In this document: piece after piece, positions 43,259-52,497 of the stretch
Numbering within the stretch: the stretch's first letter is position 1
Layout: each line of letters begins with the position of its first letter
NCBI RefSeq assembly: GCF_902809865.1
Contig: NZ_CADDWH010000001.1
Span: 2,294,001-2,358,000 of the forward strand
Source of the DNA: Halobacillus sp. Marseille-Q1614
GTDB lineage: Bacteria; Bacillota; Bacilli; Bacillales; Halobacillaceae
Direction of reading: 5' to 3'
DNA: 64,000 nt
Position numbers and translations under genes: made by a program
Notes under the pieces: model-generated
What the model was told of the DNA's origin: nothing
Database searches by the model: none
Seen by the model: the letters and a program-made list of their open reading frames with translations, nothing else

Positions 43259-44239
43259 TTATACCTCGTGACAAGCAACAAAATGGCCAGGTTCAACTTC
43301 TCTCCACTGAGGTTTTTCCACCTTACAGCGTTCATGTGCTAATGGACACCTGGTATGAAACGGACATCCTGAAGGATAATTTGCCGGGTTTGGCAAATCC
43401 CCTTCAAGCTTCACTCTGTTTCGCTTTCTCCCAGGTACCGGTCTTGGAATAGCCGATAATAATGCTTTTGTATAAGGGTGTAAAGGATTGTTGTATAAAT
43501 CTTCTGATGCAGCAAGTTCAGCCGTAGCACCTAAGTACATCACTACCACTCTATCACATACATGGCGTACAACGCCGAGGTCATGTGAGATAAATACGTA
43601 AGTTAACTGATAAGATTCTTGCAGACTCTTCAACAACTTAATAATTTGCGCCTGCACAGAAACGTCTAAGGCAGACACAGCCTCATCACAGACTATTAAA
43701 GAAGGATTTAAAGATAAAGCCCGGGCTATCCCGATCCGCTGTCTTTGTCCCCCGCTGAATTCATGAGGGTATCGATCCACATGTTCTTCCTTTAAACCTA
43801 CTTCAACTAATAGAGATTTGACCCGTTCTTCTCTTTCCTTTTTACTAAGTCTGGTATGAATAATAAATGCTTCTTCTAATGCATCTCCTATTCTCTGCCT
43901 GGGATTTAATGAAGCATAAGGGTCTTGAAAAATCATTTGCATATCTTTTTTATATTTCTTAAGTTTACGTTCTGAGAGCCCGCCGATTTCATCTCCACGA
44001 AATTTAATGGATCCATCTGTTAAATCTTCGAGACCAAGAATGGTTCGTCCAAAAGTAGATTTACCACATCCTGATTCTCCGACCACACCAAGTGTTTCAC
44101 CTTCAATCACCTCAAGGGAAACATTCTCAACAGCTTTTACATTCGCTTTCGTTCTCTTTAAAAGTCCACTTTTGATAGGATAATACTTTTTCACATTAGA
44201 TATTTCTATAAGAGGCTGTGTCTCTGTTTCCATTACCAA
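43259..44239 (-). CDS. peptide ABC transporter ATPase (OppF/DppF)
   Basis: 326 residues. The start may be TTG, with ideal distance to AAGGAGG, or the ATG two codons later. Walker A GESGCGKSTFGR (about 55), Q-loop MIFQDPYASLNPRQRIGD, signature FSGGQRQRIGIARAL (about 164), Walker B LIVCDEAVSALDVSVQ, H-loop ISHDLGV, then the C-terminal Opp-type Cys motif SGCPFHTRCPLAHERC (about 293). Last of five importer genes; overlaps the partner ATPase by 44 bases. Confidence 0.93.
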   Translation of the reverse strand: MVMETETQPLIEISNVKKYYPIKSGLLKRTKANVKAVENVSLEVIEGETLGVVGESGCGKSTFGRTILGLEDLTDGSIKFRGDEIGGLSERKLKKYKKDMQMIFQDPYASLNPRQRIGDALEEAFIIHTRLSKKEREERVKSLLVEVGLKEEHVDRYPHEFSGGQRQRIGIARALSLNPSLIVCDEAVSALDVSVQAQIIKLLKSLQESYQLTYVFISHDLGVVRHVCDRVVVMYLGATAELAASEDLYNNPLHPYTKALLSAIPRPVPGRKRNRVKLEGDLPNPANYPSGCPFHTRCPLAHERCKVEKPQWREVEPGHFVACHEV

Positions 44240-45215
44240 CGGGCACCTCCTTTTTCTCTTCTAACCAGCATTTTGAATGATGACTTGATGAAACATTATA
44301 CATTGGCGGCTCTTCTTGGATACATTTATCACCAGCAAACTCACACCTTGGATGAAACCGGCAGCCAGGTATTTTTTCAGTTAAGCTTGGCGGTGAACCA
44401 GGGATAGCTTCTAATTTTCGATTTAAGTCGTCTATGTTTGGAACAGAAGCTAACAGTCCTCTTGTATAGGGGTAGCTGGGATCATTAAATATCTCTTCGA
44501 CAGTTCCGGTTTCAACCACTTTCCCTGCATACATAACCATAACCCTGTCGGCGACTTCAGCTACAACACCCATATCATGGGTAACCATAATCATGCCCAT
44601 CCCATATTCTCTTTTTAAATCATCCATTAGTTCAAGGATCTGGGCTTGGATTGTGACATCCAGAGCAGTCGTCGGCTCATCGGCTATTAATAATGAAGGA
44701 CTGCAGGCAAGTGCCATAGCAATCATAACCCGCTGCCTCATTCCTCCGCTCAATTCATGCGGATATTGAGAGAGTTTCTTCCTTGCATCAGGTATGCCTA
44801 CTTGATCAAGGAGTTCAACAGCTCTTTCTTTCACTTCTGCATTCGATAAGCTGGTGTGCACTTTTAATGGCTCCATAAGCTGAAATCCTATAGTGAAAAC
44901 TGGATTAAGAGCCGTCATAGGTTCCTGAAAGATCATCGATATCTCATTGCCTCTGATACGTCTCATTTGCTCTTCGGTTTTCGCAGTTAGTTCTTCTTCT
45001 TTAAATTTAATAGAACCCGATGTGATTTCACCATTATTAGGAAGCAATCCCATTAAAGACAGGCTCGTGATACTTTTCCCACACCCCGATTCACCTACTA
45101 TGCAAAGCGTTTCTTCCTTATCTACTGAAAAAGAAATATCCCTTACTGCTTGAACCTTTCCTTCAGCCGTGCGAAAAGAGGTGACTAAATTTTTCACTTC
45201 TAATAGTTGTGTCAT
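44196..45215 (-). CDS. peptide ABC transporter ATPase (OppD/DppD)
   Basis: 339 residues. Walker A GESGCGKSITSLS (about 38), QEPMTALNPVFTIGFQ, signature LSGGMRQRVMIAMAL (about 153), Walker B LLIADEPTTALDVTIQ, C-terminal GCRFHPRCEFAGDKC. Pairs with OppF to power import. Six-base gap to the binding-protein gene upstream. Confidence 0.93.
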   Translation of the reverse strand: MTQLLEVKNLVTSFRTAEGKVQAVRDISFSVDKEETLCIVGESGCGKSITSLSLMGLLPNNGEITSGSIKFKEEELTAKTEEQMRRIRGNEISMIFQEPMTALNPVFTIGFQLMEPLKVHTSLSNAEVKERAVELLDQVGIPDARKKLSQYPHELSGGMRQRVMIAMALACSPSLLIADEPTTALDVTIQAQILELMDDLKREYGMGMIMVTHDMGVVAEVADRVMVMYAGKVVETGTVEEIFNDPSYPYTRGLLASVPNIDDLNRKLEAIPGSPPSLTEKIPGCRFHPRCEFAGDKCIQEEPPMYNVSSSHHSKCWLEEKKEVPVGNGNRDTASYRNI

Positions 45216-45221
45216 TTATTT

Positions 45222-46751
45222 TTACTCCCTGTGAACGTTGTATAATGACCATTGACCTGTAGGATCCATTTGAAGTCCTTTCACGCTCTCATCAAATGCG
45301 GCTGTTACTACACCGTGGTGCATCGGTATCCATGCTGCATCTTTAACGGCTATTAAGTTGGCCTCATTTAAATTTTTCTGGCGTGCTTCTTGGTCCACTT
45401 GGGATCTTGAAGCATCTACTAAATCGTCAAACTCGCTATTGTTATATCTCACCCAGTTGGAAGAATCGATATTATCAGAATGCAGGTTCGGATATAGAAG
45501 TTCACTGCCGTCAGCAGTACTGTTTGACCAGCTTGTAAAGGTCATGTCAAAGTCACCTTTAGGTGTAGTATCTAAAAACGTTCCCCATTCCATAGACTCG
45601 ATGGATACATTTAAACCAACCTCAGAAAGCTGAGACTGCACGACTTCAGCCATTCTCGTATAAGCTTCTCTATTAGCAGTCAGTAAAGTTATTTCCTCAT
45701 TCCCATAACCGTTTTCTTCAATAATTTGTTTAGCTTTCTCCGGGTCATAACTGTAACCTGCATCTTCGGCGGATTCATTATAACCAAACACTTCAGGTCC
45801 GATAATGCTTTCATTTTTAATTCCTAATCCCTTTAACTGCCCCACATAAGCTTCACGATTGATTGCATGAGAAACGGCTTTTCTAAATTCCAACTCATTA
45901 TATGGTGCTTTGTCAAAGTTAAATCCTACGGAATAGACAGGAGTACCAGCTTTTTCTAAAGTTTCAATTCCATCGATAGATTCGATTCGAGATAGATGCT
46001 GGGTAGGGATAGCATCTATAAACTGTACTTCACCAGTTTCTAACATTGAAACAGCTGTGGAGTATTCCGGTACGACTTTCATAGTGACTTTTTCTAATTG
46101 AGCAGCTTCCTTCCAATACTCCTCATTTCTTGTTAAAACAACTTCTTTACCTTGGGACCAGCTTTCAAATTTGAAAGGACCTGTCCCTACAGGTTCTTGG
46201 TTGATATCCTGGTTTTGGTCAGCTTCGGGGCTCACGATAGAAGCGTTTGTGTGAGATAAGGCTGCCAGTAAGGCTCCGTATGGTTCCTTTGTTTTGATAA
46301 CAACTGTGTATTCATCTTTTGCCTCAATCGATTCAATTGGCTCAAGCAAGGACGCACGAGGTGCCGCCCTCTCCTCATTTACAAATTCCTCAAACGTATA
46401 TTTAACTGCTTCAGCGTTAAATGGAGTTCCATCATGGAAAGTAATATCTTCTTTTAGTTTAATTTCCCAAGTATTCTCGTCAGGGTTGTCGTAAGATTCC
46501 GCGAGCAGAGGCTCGATTTCCATTGTTTCAGGGTTTCTTGTGAATAAAGTTTCATACATTTGCCCGATCATTGCAGCTGAAACCGAATCGTTTGTATCAA
46601 TAGGTGAAAGTCCGACAACATCTGATGTCGTTGCATAAGTAAGCTCCTGAGCCGATTCTCCGCTCGAATTATCTGAAGAACTTTCACTGCTGCACCCTGT
46701 CAGAAATGCACCAATTAATATTAGGAACGCTAACCATCTCAATTTCATCAT
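45222..46751 (-). CDS. peptide ABC transporter substrate-binding lipoprotein
   Basis: 509 residues, SBP family 5. Signal peptide with lipobox FLTGC (Cys20) and a Ser-rich linker anchors it outside. Typical: DVVGLSPIDTNDSVSAAMIGQ, ITFHDGTPFNAEAVKYTFE (about 100), VGTGPFKFESWSQGKEVVLTRNE (about 187), RKAVSHAINREAYV (about 290). Binds small peptides, possibly glutathione-like given the neighbouring gamma-glutamyltransferase; ligand not provable by eye. GGAGGAGAAA before the start. Confidence 0.92.
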   Translation of the reverse strand: MMKLRWLAFLILIGAFLTGCSSESSSDNSSGESAQELTYATTSDVVGLSPIDTNDSVSAAMIGQMYETLFTRNPETMEIEPLLAESYDNPDENTWEIKLKEDITFHDGTPFNAEAVKYTFEEFVNEERAAPRASLLEPIESIEAKDEYTVVIKTKEPYGALLAALSHTNASIVSPEADQNQDINQEPVGTGPFKFESWSQGKEVVLTRNEEYWKEAAQLEKVTMKVVPEYSTAVSMLETGEVQFIDAIPTQHLSRIESIDGIETLEKAGTPVYSVGFNFDKAPYNELEFRKAVSHAINREAYVGQLKGLGIKNESIIGPEVFGYNESAEDAGYSYDPEKAKQIIEENGYGNEEITLLTANREAYTRMAEVVQSQLSEVGLNVSIESMEWGTFLDTTPKGDFDMTFTSWSNSTADGSELLYPNLHSDNIDSSNWVRYNNSEFDDLVDASRSQVDQEARQKNLNEANLIAVKDAAWIPMHHGVVTAAFDESVKGLQMDPTGQWSLYNVHRE

Positions 46752-46765
46752 ATTTCTCCTCCTCT

Positions 46766-47671
46766 TTATGTATCTAAATTCATATTTGGATCTAACGCAT
46801 CTCTTAGCCCATCTCCTACTACGTTAAAAGCAAAAACCACCAGCATAATTGCTATGCCTGGAACTATCGTTAAGTGGGGAGATGAATACATATAATCTTG
46901 TCCTGCAGCTATCATGGCTCCCCATTCTGGAGATGGAGGCTGAGCACCAAGACCCAAAAAACTTAAAGCTGCTGTTGATAGTATGGCAGTTGCCATTCTC
47001 ATCGTGGCAAATACTATAATTGGGGCCGTGCAATTGGGAAGGATATGTTTTAAAAGAATACGGTTATGACTCGCGCCAAGCGAGCGCATGGCCAGTATGT
47101 ATTCTTGTTTTTTAACCGATAGTACACTTCCTCTTACGATCCTTGCACATGTTGGAATTGACCAGATACTGATGGCGATTACCACGTTTACTAGGCTCGT
47201 ACCCAGCATAGCGATAATCAGCATAGCCAACAGAATGCCCGGAAAAGCAAACAGAAGATCAACAAACCTCATAATGGGGCCGTCCAACTTTTTGAAATAC
47301 CCTGAGATTAATCCAAGAAAGACTCCTCCGACCAGTCCTAAGAAAACGGAAGTAACACCCACCAGTAAAGATATCCTTGCTCCAAATACCAGCCGTGACC
47401 ATACATCTCTTCCATAATTGTCTGTTCCCAGCCAGTGGTCTTGAGATCCAACTCCTAATTCACTATTTGCCAAATCCTGCGCCGCAGGGTTATAACCTGT
47501 CAGCCAAGGGGCAAACACAGCCATAATAATCTGTAAAAGAATAATAACTAAACCAAATACGGCAAGTTTGTTTTTTAGTAATCTTTTCACTGTCTTTGTG
47601 ATGAGTTTTTGCTTTTTAGCGGTTTTTTTGTTTTCATTCACATCCCTATACATTGCTTCTGAACCAGCCAA
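46766..47671 (-). CDS. peptide ABC transporter permease (OppC/DppC)
   Basis: 301 residues. N-terminal cytoplasmic segment and one helix, then the BPD permease domain; EAA-loop region MRSLGASHNRILLKHILPNC (about 196-215). Extracellular linker GVGSQDHWLGTDNYGRDVWSRL (about 72-93) is the OppC hallmark. Forms the channel with the OppB-type partner, 15 bases upstream. Confidence 0.93.
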   Translation of the reverse strand: MAGSEAMYRDVNENKKTAKKQKLITKTVKRLLKNKLAVFGLVIILLQIIMAVFAPWLTGYNPAAQDLANSELGVGSQDHWLGTDNYGRDVWSRLVFGARISLLVGVTSVFLGLVGGVFLGLISGYFKKLDGPIMRFVDLLFAFPGILLAMLIIAMLGTSLVNVVIAISIWSIPTCARIVRGSVLSVKKQEYILAMRSLGASHNRILLKHILPNCTAPIIVFATMRMATAILSTAALSFLGLGAQPPSPEWGAMIAAGQDYMYSSPHLTIVPGIAIMLVVFAFNVVGDGLRDALDPNMNLDT

Positions 47672-47686
47672 CTTATAACCCCCTTT

Positions 47687-48628
47687 CTACTCATAACTTA
47701 TTCTTGGATCAATAAATGCATATATAATATCCACGAAGAGATTTACTACTACAAATAGAGTAGCCACGAGCAATACGGTGCCTTGTACAACCGGAAAATC
47801 CCGGGCAGCAATCGCATCAATCATTAATCGGCCGACCCCGTTTATTGCAAATACCTGTTCCGTAATGATGGTGCCTCCTAATAAAAAGCCAAAATTTAAA
47901 CCAATTACAGTAACTACAGGTATCATTGCGTTTCTCAAAGCATGCAGCCAAACCACAACACTGGTTTTGACTCCTTTAGCTTTTGCAGTTCGTATATAAT
48001 CTGCCCGGATAACTTCAAGCATTGCGGATCTGCTCATACGGGCGATCATAGCGGCAGACGCTGTTCCTAAGGTAATAGCAGGCAGTATTAACTGTTTCAT
48101 TCCTTCAATAGTCCAAAATGGAGCACTTAGTCCTCCCACTGGAAGCCACTGCAACTCTACTGCAAACAAAAGGATTAACATCGTCCCCAGCCAGAAATTC
48201 GGTATGGAAACACCAAGTAAAGCTATGGTAGTACTGGACACATCAAACCACGAATTTTGTCTTATGGCTGAGATTATTCCAGCAGGGACGCCAATTACCA
48301 CAGCTACAATCATACTGGCAATGGCCAGATTAAGTGTCTGGGGAAACCGCTCAATGATTGCGTTTGAAACTTCCTGGTTGTTTTGAAACGAGTATCCTAA
48401 ATCACCTTGAACTACGCCTATTATGTAATCGTAGTATTGGACGAGTACTGGTTTGTTTAAGCCTAGTTCTTCCCGGATAGCTGCAAGATCAGATTCCGTA
48501 GCAGTAGGTCCCCCTATAATAGTTGCTGGGTTTCCCGGTGCGATATGCATGCTCATAAATACGAGAAATGAAATACCTATTAGCAGCAGAACCAGTTGAA
48601 ATAACCTGTTGAAAATTAAGCTGAGCAA
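47687..48628 (-). CDS. peptide ABC transporter permease (OppB/DppB)
   Basis: 313 residues, six helices. N-terminal SFLVFMSMHIAPGNPATIIGG (about 20), LGLNKPVLVQYYDYI, EAA-loop RTAKAKGVKTSVVVWLHALRNAMIPV (about 205-230). First gene of the importer operon; its promoter should lie in the region shared with the Lrp-type regulator. GAAAGGAGGGAA precedes ATG. Confidence 0.93.
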   Translation of the reverse strand: MLSLIFNRLFQLVLLLIGISFLVFMSMHIAPGNPATIIGGPTATESDLAAIREELGLNKPVLVQYYDYIIGVVQGDLGYSFQNNQEVSNAIIERFPQTLNLAIASMIVAVVIGVPAGIISAIRQNSWFDVSSTTIALLGVSIPNFWLGTMLILLFAVELQWLPVGGLSAPFWTIEGMKQLILPAITLGTASAAMIARMSRSAMLEVIRADYIRTAKAKGVKTSVVVWLHALRNAMIPVVTVIGLNFGFLLGGTIITEQVFAINGVGRLMIDAIAARDFPVVQGTVLLVATLFVVVNLFVDIIYAFIDPRISYE

Positions 48629-48707
48629 TTAATTTCCCTCCTTTCAGCAGTAATAAAGAGATTGATTTAACTTTTTAATTAAAACACCCCCTTTCTATCC
48701 ACAAACG

Positions 48708-48723
48708 TTAACCAAATGGTTAA
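48708..48723. promoter_or_regulatory. 16-bp palindrome, candidate Lrp-type operator
   Basis: TTAACCAAATGGTTAA is a near-perfect dyad. TTAATTAA follows within 10 bases, and AAACGTT occurs on both sides. It sits between the importer operon and the divergent Lrp/AsnC gene, the usual place for such a site. Confidence 0.5.
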
Positions 48724-48864
48724 TTTTAATTAACAAACGTTTATGTTCCTGATGATTATAAGCGAATTTTCAAAAAATTTAAACCCCTTTTTAGAAGAAA
48801 AATGTATTCTTTTAGTCTTTCTTGAATATTTATGCTCTTCTTGATGTTTTGTTTTCGTTTTGAT

Positions 48865-48893
48865 TTGACACTCTATTAGAAAAGCCTTAAAAC
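48865..48893 (+). promoter_or_regulatory. promoter of the Lrp-type gene
   Basis: TTGACA, 17 bases, TAAAAC. Good -35, weak -10; about 40 bases before the start codon. The region 48629-48864 holds only the palindromes described separately. Confidence 0.45.
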
Positions 48894-48933
48894 TAAAGAG
48901 TAGGCTAAAACCTAAAAGTTAGGACGGGTGCTT

Positions 48934-49401
48934 ATGGAGGAAAAGAAGAAATTAAAAATTGATGATACAGATAAAAAAATCCTCGAGCTGTTAATCGAGG
49001 ATGGTCGTTTATCATATGCGGATATTGGAAAAAAGCTGGACATGTCTAGAGTGGCTGTACGTTCCCGAGTCAATCAGCTTATTGATTGCGGCATTATTGA
49101 GAAATTTACAGCCGTCGTAAACAGCGAGAAGGTGGGAAAAGAAGTATCTGCTTTTTTTGAGGTAGACTGCGAGCCTCGCGCTCTTGTAGAAGTTGCAGAA
49201 AATCTGGCTAATAACCCTTTTGTGGCCAGCTGTTATCAAATGACCGGTCCAAGCACGCTGCATATGCATGTGCTGGTCAGTGATTTTACGGAGCTCGAGT
49301 CTTTTGTAAATAAGGAATTGTATGCACTGGAAGGGATAACAAGAGTGGAAAGTCATATCTTACTGAGAAGGTTTAAGAGCCGAAGCGGTTTAAAATTATA
49401 A
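48934..49401 (+). CDS. ywrC: Lrp/AsnC-family regulator (YwrC-like)
   Basis: 155 residues from ATG after AGGACGG. Winged helix DDTDKKILELLIEDGRLSYADIGKKL, MSRVAVRSRVNQLIDCGII (about 10-58), then the RAM/AsnC ligand domain (about 70-145). In B. subtilis ywrC encodes an Lrp-type regulator beside ywrA, ywrB and ywrD, and all four homologues lie in this region. It probably controls the divergent importer-ywrD-ywrBA unit in response to an amino acid. Control is inferred from position. Confidence 0.88.
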   Translation: MEEKKKLKIDDTDKKILELLIEDGRLSYADIGKKLDMSRVAVRSRVNQLIDCGIIEKFTAVVNSEKVGKEVSAFFEVDCEPRALVEVAENLANNPFVASCYQMTGPSTLHMHVLVSDFTELESFVNKELYALEGITRVESHILLRRFKSRSGLKL

Positions 49402-49441
49402 GAGGACAAACTCTCCTGTGCAGGAGAACTTGTCCTCTTAT
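49399..49441. terminator. bidirectional terminator
   Basis: TAAGAGGACAA and TTGTCCTCTTA form the outer stem, CTCTCC/GGAGA the inner. Confidence 0.8.
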
Positions 49442-49456
49442 AATTCCTTTAGTTTT

Positions 49457-49921
49457 CTATTTTTCTGAAGAAAACTTTTCAACATATTCTATTATCATTT
49501 TTCTATGGCTGCCAATCATCTTCTCTGGCAGCTGGTGAGGAGAAATGAATTCACATCTGCAGGCTTCCTCAGGATTGGACCTCAGCTCTCCCTGATAATC
49601 AGTGGTATAATAAGCGGTCGTAACTGAGTAAAATTGATCTCCATTTGGAGCGACTGTATAATAATCAGCTCCAGAGAAAATATTAATCAGCTTTAATTGT
49701 TCTATTCTTAAGTTGGTTTCCTCGTATACTTCTCTCTTGGCGGTCTCTTCTGTCGATTCACCAAGCTCCATAAGTCCTCCGGGCAGTCCCCAGGTTCTTT
49801 TTGGGGAAGTACGTTCCTGCAGCAGAATCTCTCCATTTTCATTTACCAGAATCGCAACAGCACCTGTCAGGATTAACGGCTGGTGTCCGACTAATGCTCT
49901 AAGCTCCTCAACATAACCCAA
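49457..49921 (-). CDS. NUDIX hydrolase
   Basis: 154 residues. Nudix box GGLMELGESTEETAKREVYEET at about 47-68 fits GX5EX7REUXEEXGU. N-terminal LILTGAVAILVNENGEILLQERTSPKRTWGLPGG. Hydrolyses nucleoside-diphosphate-linked compounds; the short C-terminal part gives no substrate hint. Confidence 0.9.
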   Translation of the reverse strand: MGYVEELRALVGHQPLILTGAVAILVNENGEILLQERTSPKRTWGLPGGLMELGESTEETAKREVYEETNLRIEQLKLINIFSGADYYTVAPNGDQFYSVTTAYYTTDYQGELRSNPEEACRCEFISPHQLPEKMIGSHRKMIIEYVEKFSSEK

Positions 49922-49947
49922 AGAATCTACCTTTCTGCTAAACCGTA

Positions 49948-50379
49948 TTATAGTGATTTCTTTAATGTATAAAAGTTCGTGCCAGGTACATAGTCTTCGA
50001 TCTTGCCAACAATTTCGTAACCGTTCTTTTTATAAAAAGCCATCGTTTCCTGCTCGAATGTTGTCAGCATCGAATAATCGGCCCCTCTTTTTCTTGCCAT
50101 TCTCTCTACTTTTTGCACCAGTTCTTTTTCAATTCCCTGTCCCCTGAATTCTTCATAAACCCAGCAGTCATTAATTTCAAGCCAGTTCCAGTATAACTCA
50201 CTGGTGATCCCGCCAAGCCATTTCTGCTTTTCATCGGTGACGAACATGTTGATAGGCTGCGCAGCATCTTTATTTCTTGCTTGAAAATATGTACTATCCT
50301 TGCATTCTGTGACCTTTTCCCGCAAATAACTTCTCAATTCTTCATTACCTTCCATGTCCACTGAAACATTATAATTCAC
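49948..50379 (-). CDS. GNAT acetyltransferase
   Basis: 143 residues. Acetyl-CoA motif region VYEEFRGQGIEKELVQKVERMARKRG (about 74-99) and MAFYKKNGYEIVGKIEDY (about 112-129). The N-terminal half (NYNVSVDMEGNEELRSYL) is polar. Substrate unknown. Confidence 0.83.
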   Translation of the reverse strand: MNYNVSVDMEGNEELRSYLREKVTECKDSTYFQARNKDAAQPINMFVTDEKQKWLGGITSELYWNWLEINDCWVYEEFRGQGIEKELVQKVERMARKRGADYSMLTTFEQETMAFYKKNGYEIVGKIEDYVPGTNFYTLKKSL

Positions 50380-50625
50380 TTTTATTTGTCACCTCTATTT
50401 AAGTAATCACGCCGAGATATAAGGCATAATGACTGATTTAATCACAAAAAATATCTTAGCATAAAGACACTAGAATTTGAACAATTATTCATCGACAATT
50501 TTTTTGAAATATTTACACTCTTCCTTTAGAATAAAGGGTTTTTTAGACAATTATGAAGAATGAGACGGCAAAAAAGGTCTAATAGCCCCATATGTACGAG
50601 AGAATAGTCCATTCTTACCTAATGC

Positions 50626-50907
50626 TTATAGAAATTTGACTAGAAAAACAATAAAAATAACAAAAGGCAATATAAAGGTGAAAGCATTGATAACTTGAAG
50701 CATACTTAATCCCCGGCTGACTTCATTTCTTTTCCTTTGCTGGGCACGGATATACTGAAAAGAAAGAAAAGACAGGAATGGTACGAAAAAGCCCAGTCCC
50801 CCATGGTTTACTGGCTGTATGCCGCTCATTTCAAATAGCAGCATGAACAATAGAATAATATTTGCTATAAAAATTATAAGTGGGATAGAGTAGGAACGGA
50901 ATTTCAT
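50626..50907 (-). CDS. small membrane protein
   Basis: 93 residues, AAGGAGAGAG before ATG. Three hydrophobic segments (about 8-28, 36-50, 70-92) with a basic RAQQRKRNE loop. No family recognised. The 240 bases upstream of the GNAT gene toward this gene show no clear element. Confidence 0.68.
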   Translation of the reverse strand: MKFRSYSIPLIIFIANIILLFMLLFEMSGIQPVNHGGLGFFVPFLSFLSFQYIRAQQRKRNEVSRGLSMLQVINAFTFILPFVIFIVFLVKFL

Positions 50908-51033
50908 AGTCTCTCTCCTTGTCTAGGATGTGCGTCATAAATAGCCTTAGAATTTTTACTGTATCACAGGTTAGGAGAGAAATTCGATTACGATTCTTTT
51001 ACAAAAAATGAGACCAGCATCATGGGCCGGTCT

Positions 51034-51303
51034 CTATTGATTCTCCTTATATTTAGTTAGTCTTCGTTCGTTTAACCACCACGTAAGTGATCCAAATATA
51101 AAACCACCGACTATCCCTATGATTAACTTCTCAATTAATACCGGGCCGGTTATTCCTTCCCCAAAGAAGATATCCATCAAAGAAGAGAAAATGATAAAAA
51201 CTGAACCGTATCCAAGAATCCCATAAAACAATATATATTTAAACTGCCCCATCTCCCTCGTCTTTTTCCATCGTTCATTAACCAGTTTTTGTCTTTCATT
51301 CAT
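51034..51303 (-). CDS. small two-helix membrane protein
   Basis: 89 residues from ATG after AAGGGGGAA. A charged N-terminus (NERQKLVNERWKKTREMG) precedes two helices (about 20-40 and 55-75) with a short basic tail. Seen in many Bacilli as a hypothetical protein; function unknown. Confidence 0.7.
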   Translation of the reverse strand: MNERQKLVNERWKKTREMGQFKYILFYGILGYGSVFIIFSSLMDIFFGEGITGPVLIEKLIIGIVGGFIFGSLTWWLNERRLTKYKENQ

Positions 51304-51474
51304 GATCTTATTCCCCCTTCTTTTCACACTAATTATTCTCTCATGTTGTGATAGAAATACAAATAATACTCACTCGATTTATTTTCATTTTTTTCTTTAA
51401 CAAACCTATACAATTATTCTGAAAATAACGTATAATCTGAAATTACACCTATAAACTTAAAGGAGGTTTCTTAA

Positions 51475-52437
51475 ATGAAAACCTTAGACGCCATCAGCGG
51501 CTTTGTCGGCCGTACATTTGCTGTATGGGTCGTTTTATTTGCAGCTTTATCTCTAGTAACTCCAGGTGCCTTCACTTGGATTGCTCCCTATATTACGCTA
51601 TTACTCGGTATTATTATGTTTGGTATGGGCCTGACTCTTTCTAAGAAAGACTTTCAGGAAGTATTCCGCAGACCTAAAGATGTGGCGGTCGGGGGTTTTG
51701 CACAGTTCCTGCTGATGCCTCTTTTAGCTTTTTTGCTGGGAACTATACTGCCTGTTTCTACAGAAGTAGCCGTCGGCGTTATCCTCGTAGGCTGCTGTCC
51801 TGGCGGTACGGCTTCTAATGTTATTACATACCTTTCAAAAGGAGATACCGCCCTGTCAGTTGCGATAACCTCTGTATCAACCTTGCTAGCACCAATCATG
51901 ACACCTGCACTCATGTTTTTATTTGCCAGCCAATGGCTTCCTGTATCAGCAGGAGATATGTTTCTTTCTATAGTAAACGTCGTTCTTGTTCCTATTATTT
52001 TAGGATTAATTGTTCGCGCTGTACTTGGGTCCAAAATTAACGCCGGAATTAAGTCAGTTCCAATGATCTCTGTTGTCGCCATCGTTGCGATTGTCGCTGC
52101 GGTTATCGGATTAAACAAGGATCAGATACTTCAATCCGGGCCGCTAATCTTTGCAATAGTTGCAATGCATAATATCCTAGGTTACATCGCAGGATATAGC
52201 CTGGCCAAAGTGTTTAAAATGCCGGCAGCTAAAAAGCGGGCTGTTTCTATTGAAGTAGGGATGCAGAACTCCGGACTTGGAGCTTCTCTGGCTTCCGTAC
52301 ATTTCAGTCCGCTGGCAGCCGTTCCCAGTGCTATTTTCAGTGTATGGCACAATATTTCTGGTCCGATTATTGCCACCATCTTTCGAAAACAACAGGAAAA
52401 AGAAAAAGTTGATTCTACTGTTCAAAATGTTTCATAA
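51475..52437 (+). CDS. bile acid:sodium symporter family transporter (YocS-like)
   Basis: 320 residues, AAAGGAGG before ATG; about ten helices. BASS marks: ITLLLGIIMFGMGLTLS (about 40), VGVILVGCCPGGTASNVITYLSKGD (about 101-125), SIEVGMQNSGLGASLASVHF (about 260). The family moves organic acids (pantoate, pyruvate or similar) with Na+; substrate unknown. Confidence 0.9.
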   Translation: MKTLDAISGFVGRTFAVWVVLFAALSLVTPGAFTWIAPYITLLLGIIMFGMGLTLSKKDFQEVFRRPKDVAVGGFAQFLLMPLLAFLLGTILPVSTEVAVGVILVGCCPGGTASNVITYLSKGDTALSVAITSVSTLLAPIMTPALMFLFASQWLPVSAGDMFLSIVNVVLVPIILGLIVRAVLGSKINAGIKSVPMISVVAIVAIVAAVIGLNKDQILQSGPLIFAIVAMHNILGYIAGYSLAKVFKMPAAKKRAVSIEVGMQNSGLGASLASVHFSPLAAVPSAIFSVWHNISGPIIATIFRKQQEKEKVDSTVQNVS

Positions 52438-52461
52438 CGTTTTTACATCCATAGCTTTCAA

Positions 52462-52497
52462 TAATAAAAAGCCCACTGTTTAAGCGGGCTTTTTATT
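52462..52497. terminator. bidirectional terminator
   Basis: AATAAAAAGCCC and GGGCTTTTTATT, perfect arms between convergent transporters. Confidence 0.9.
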
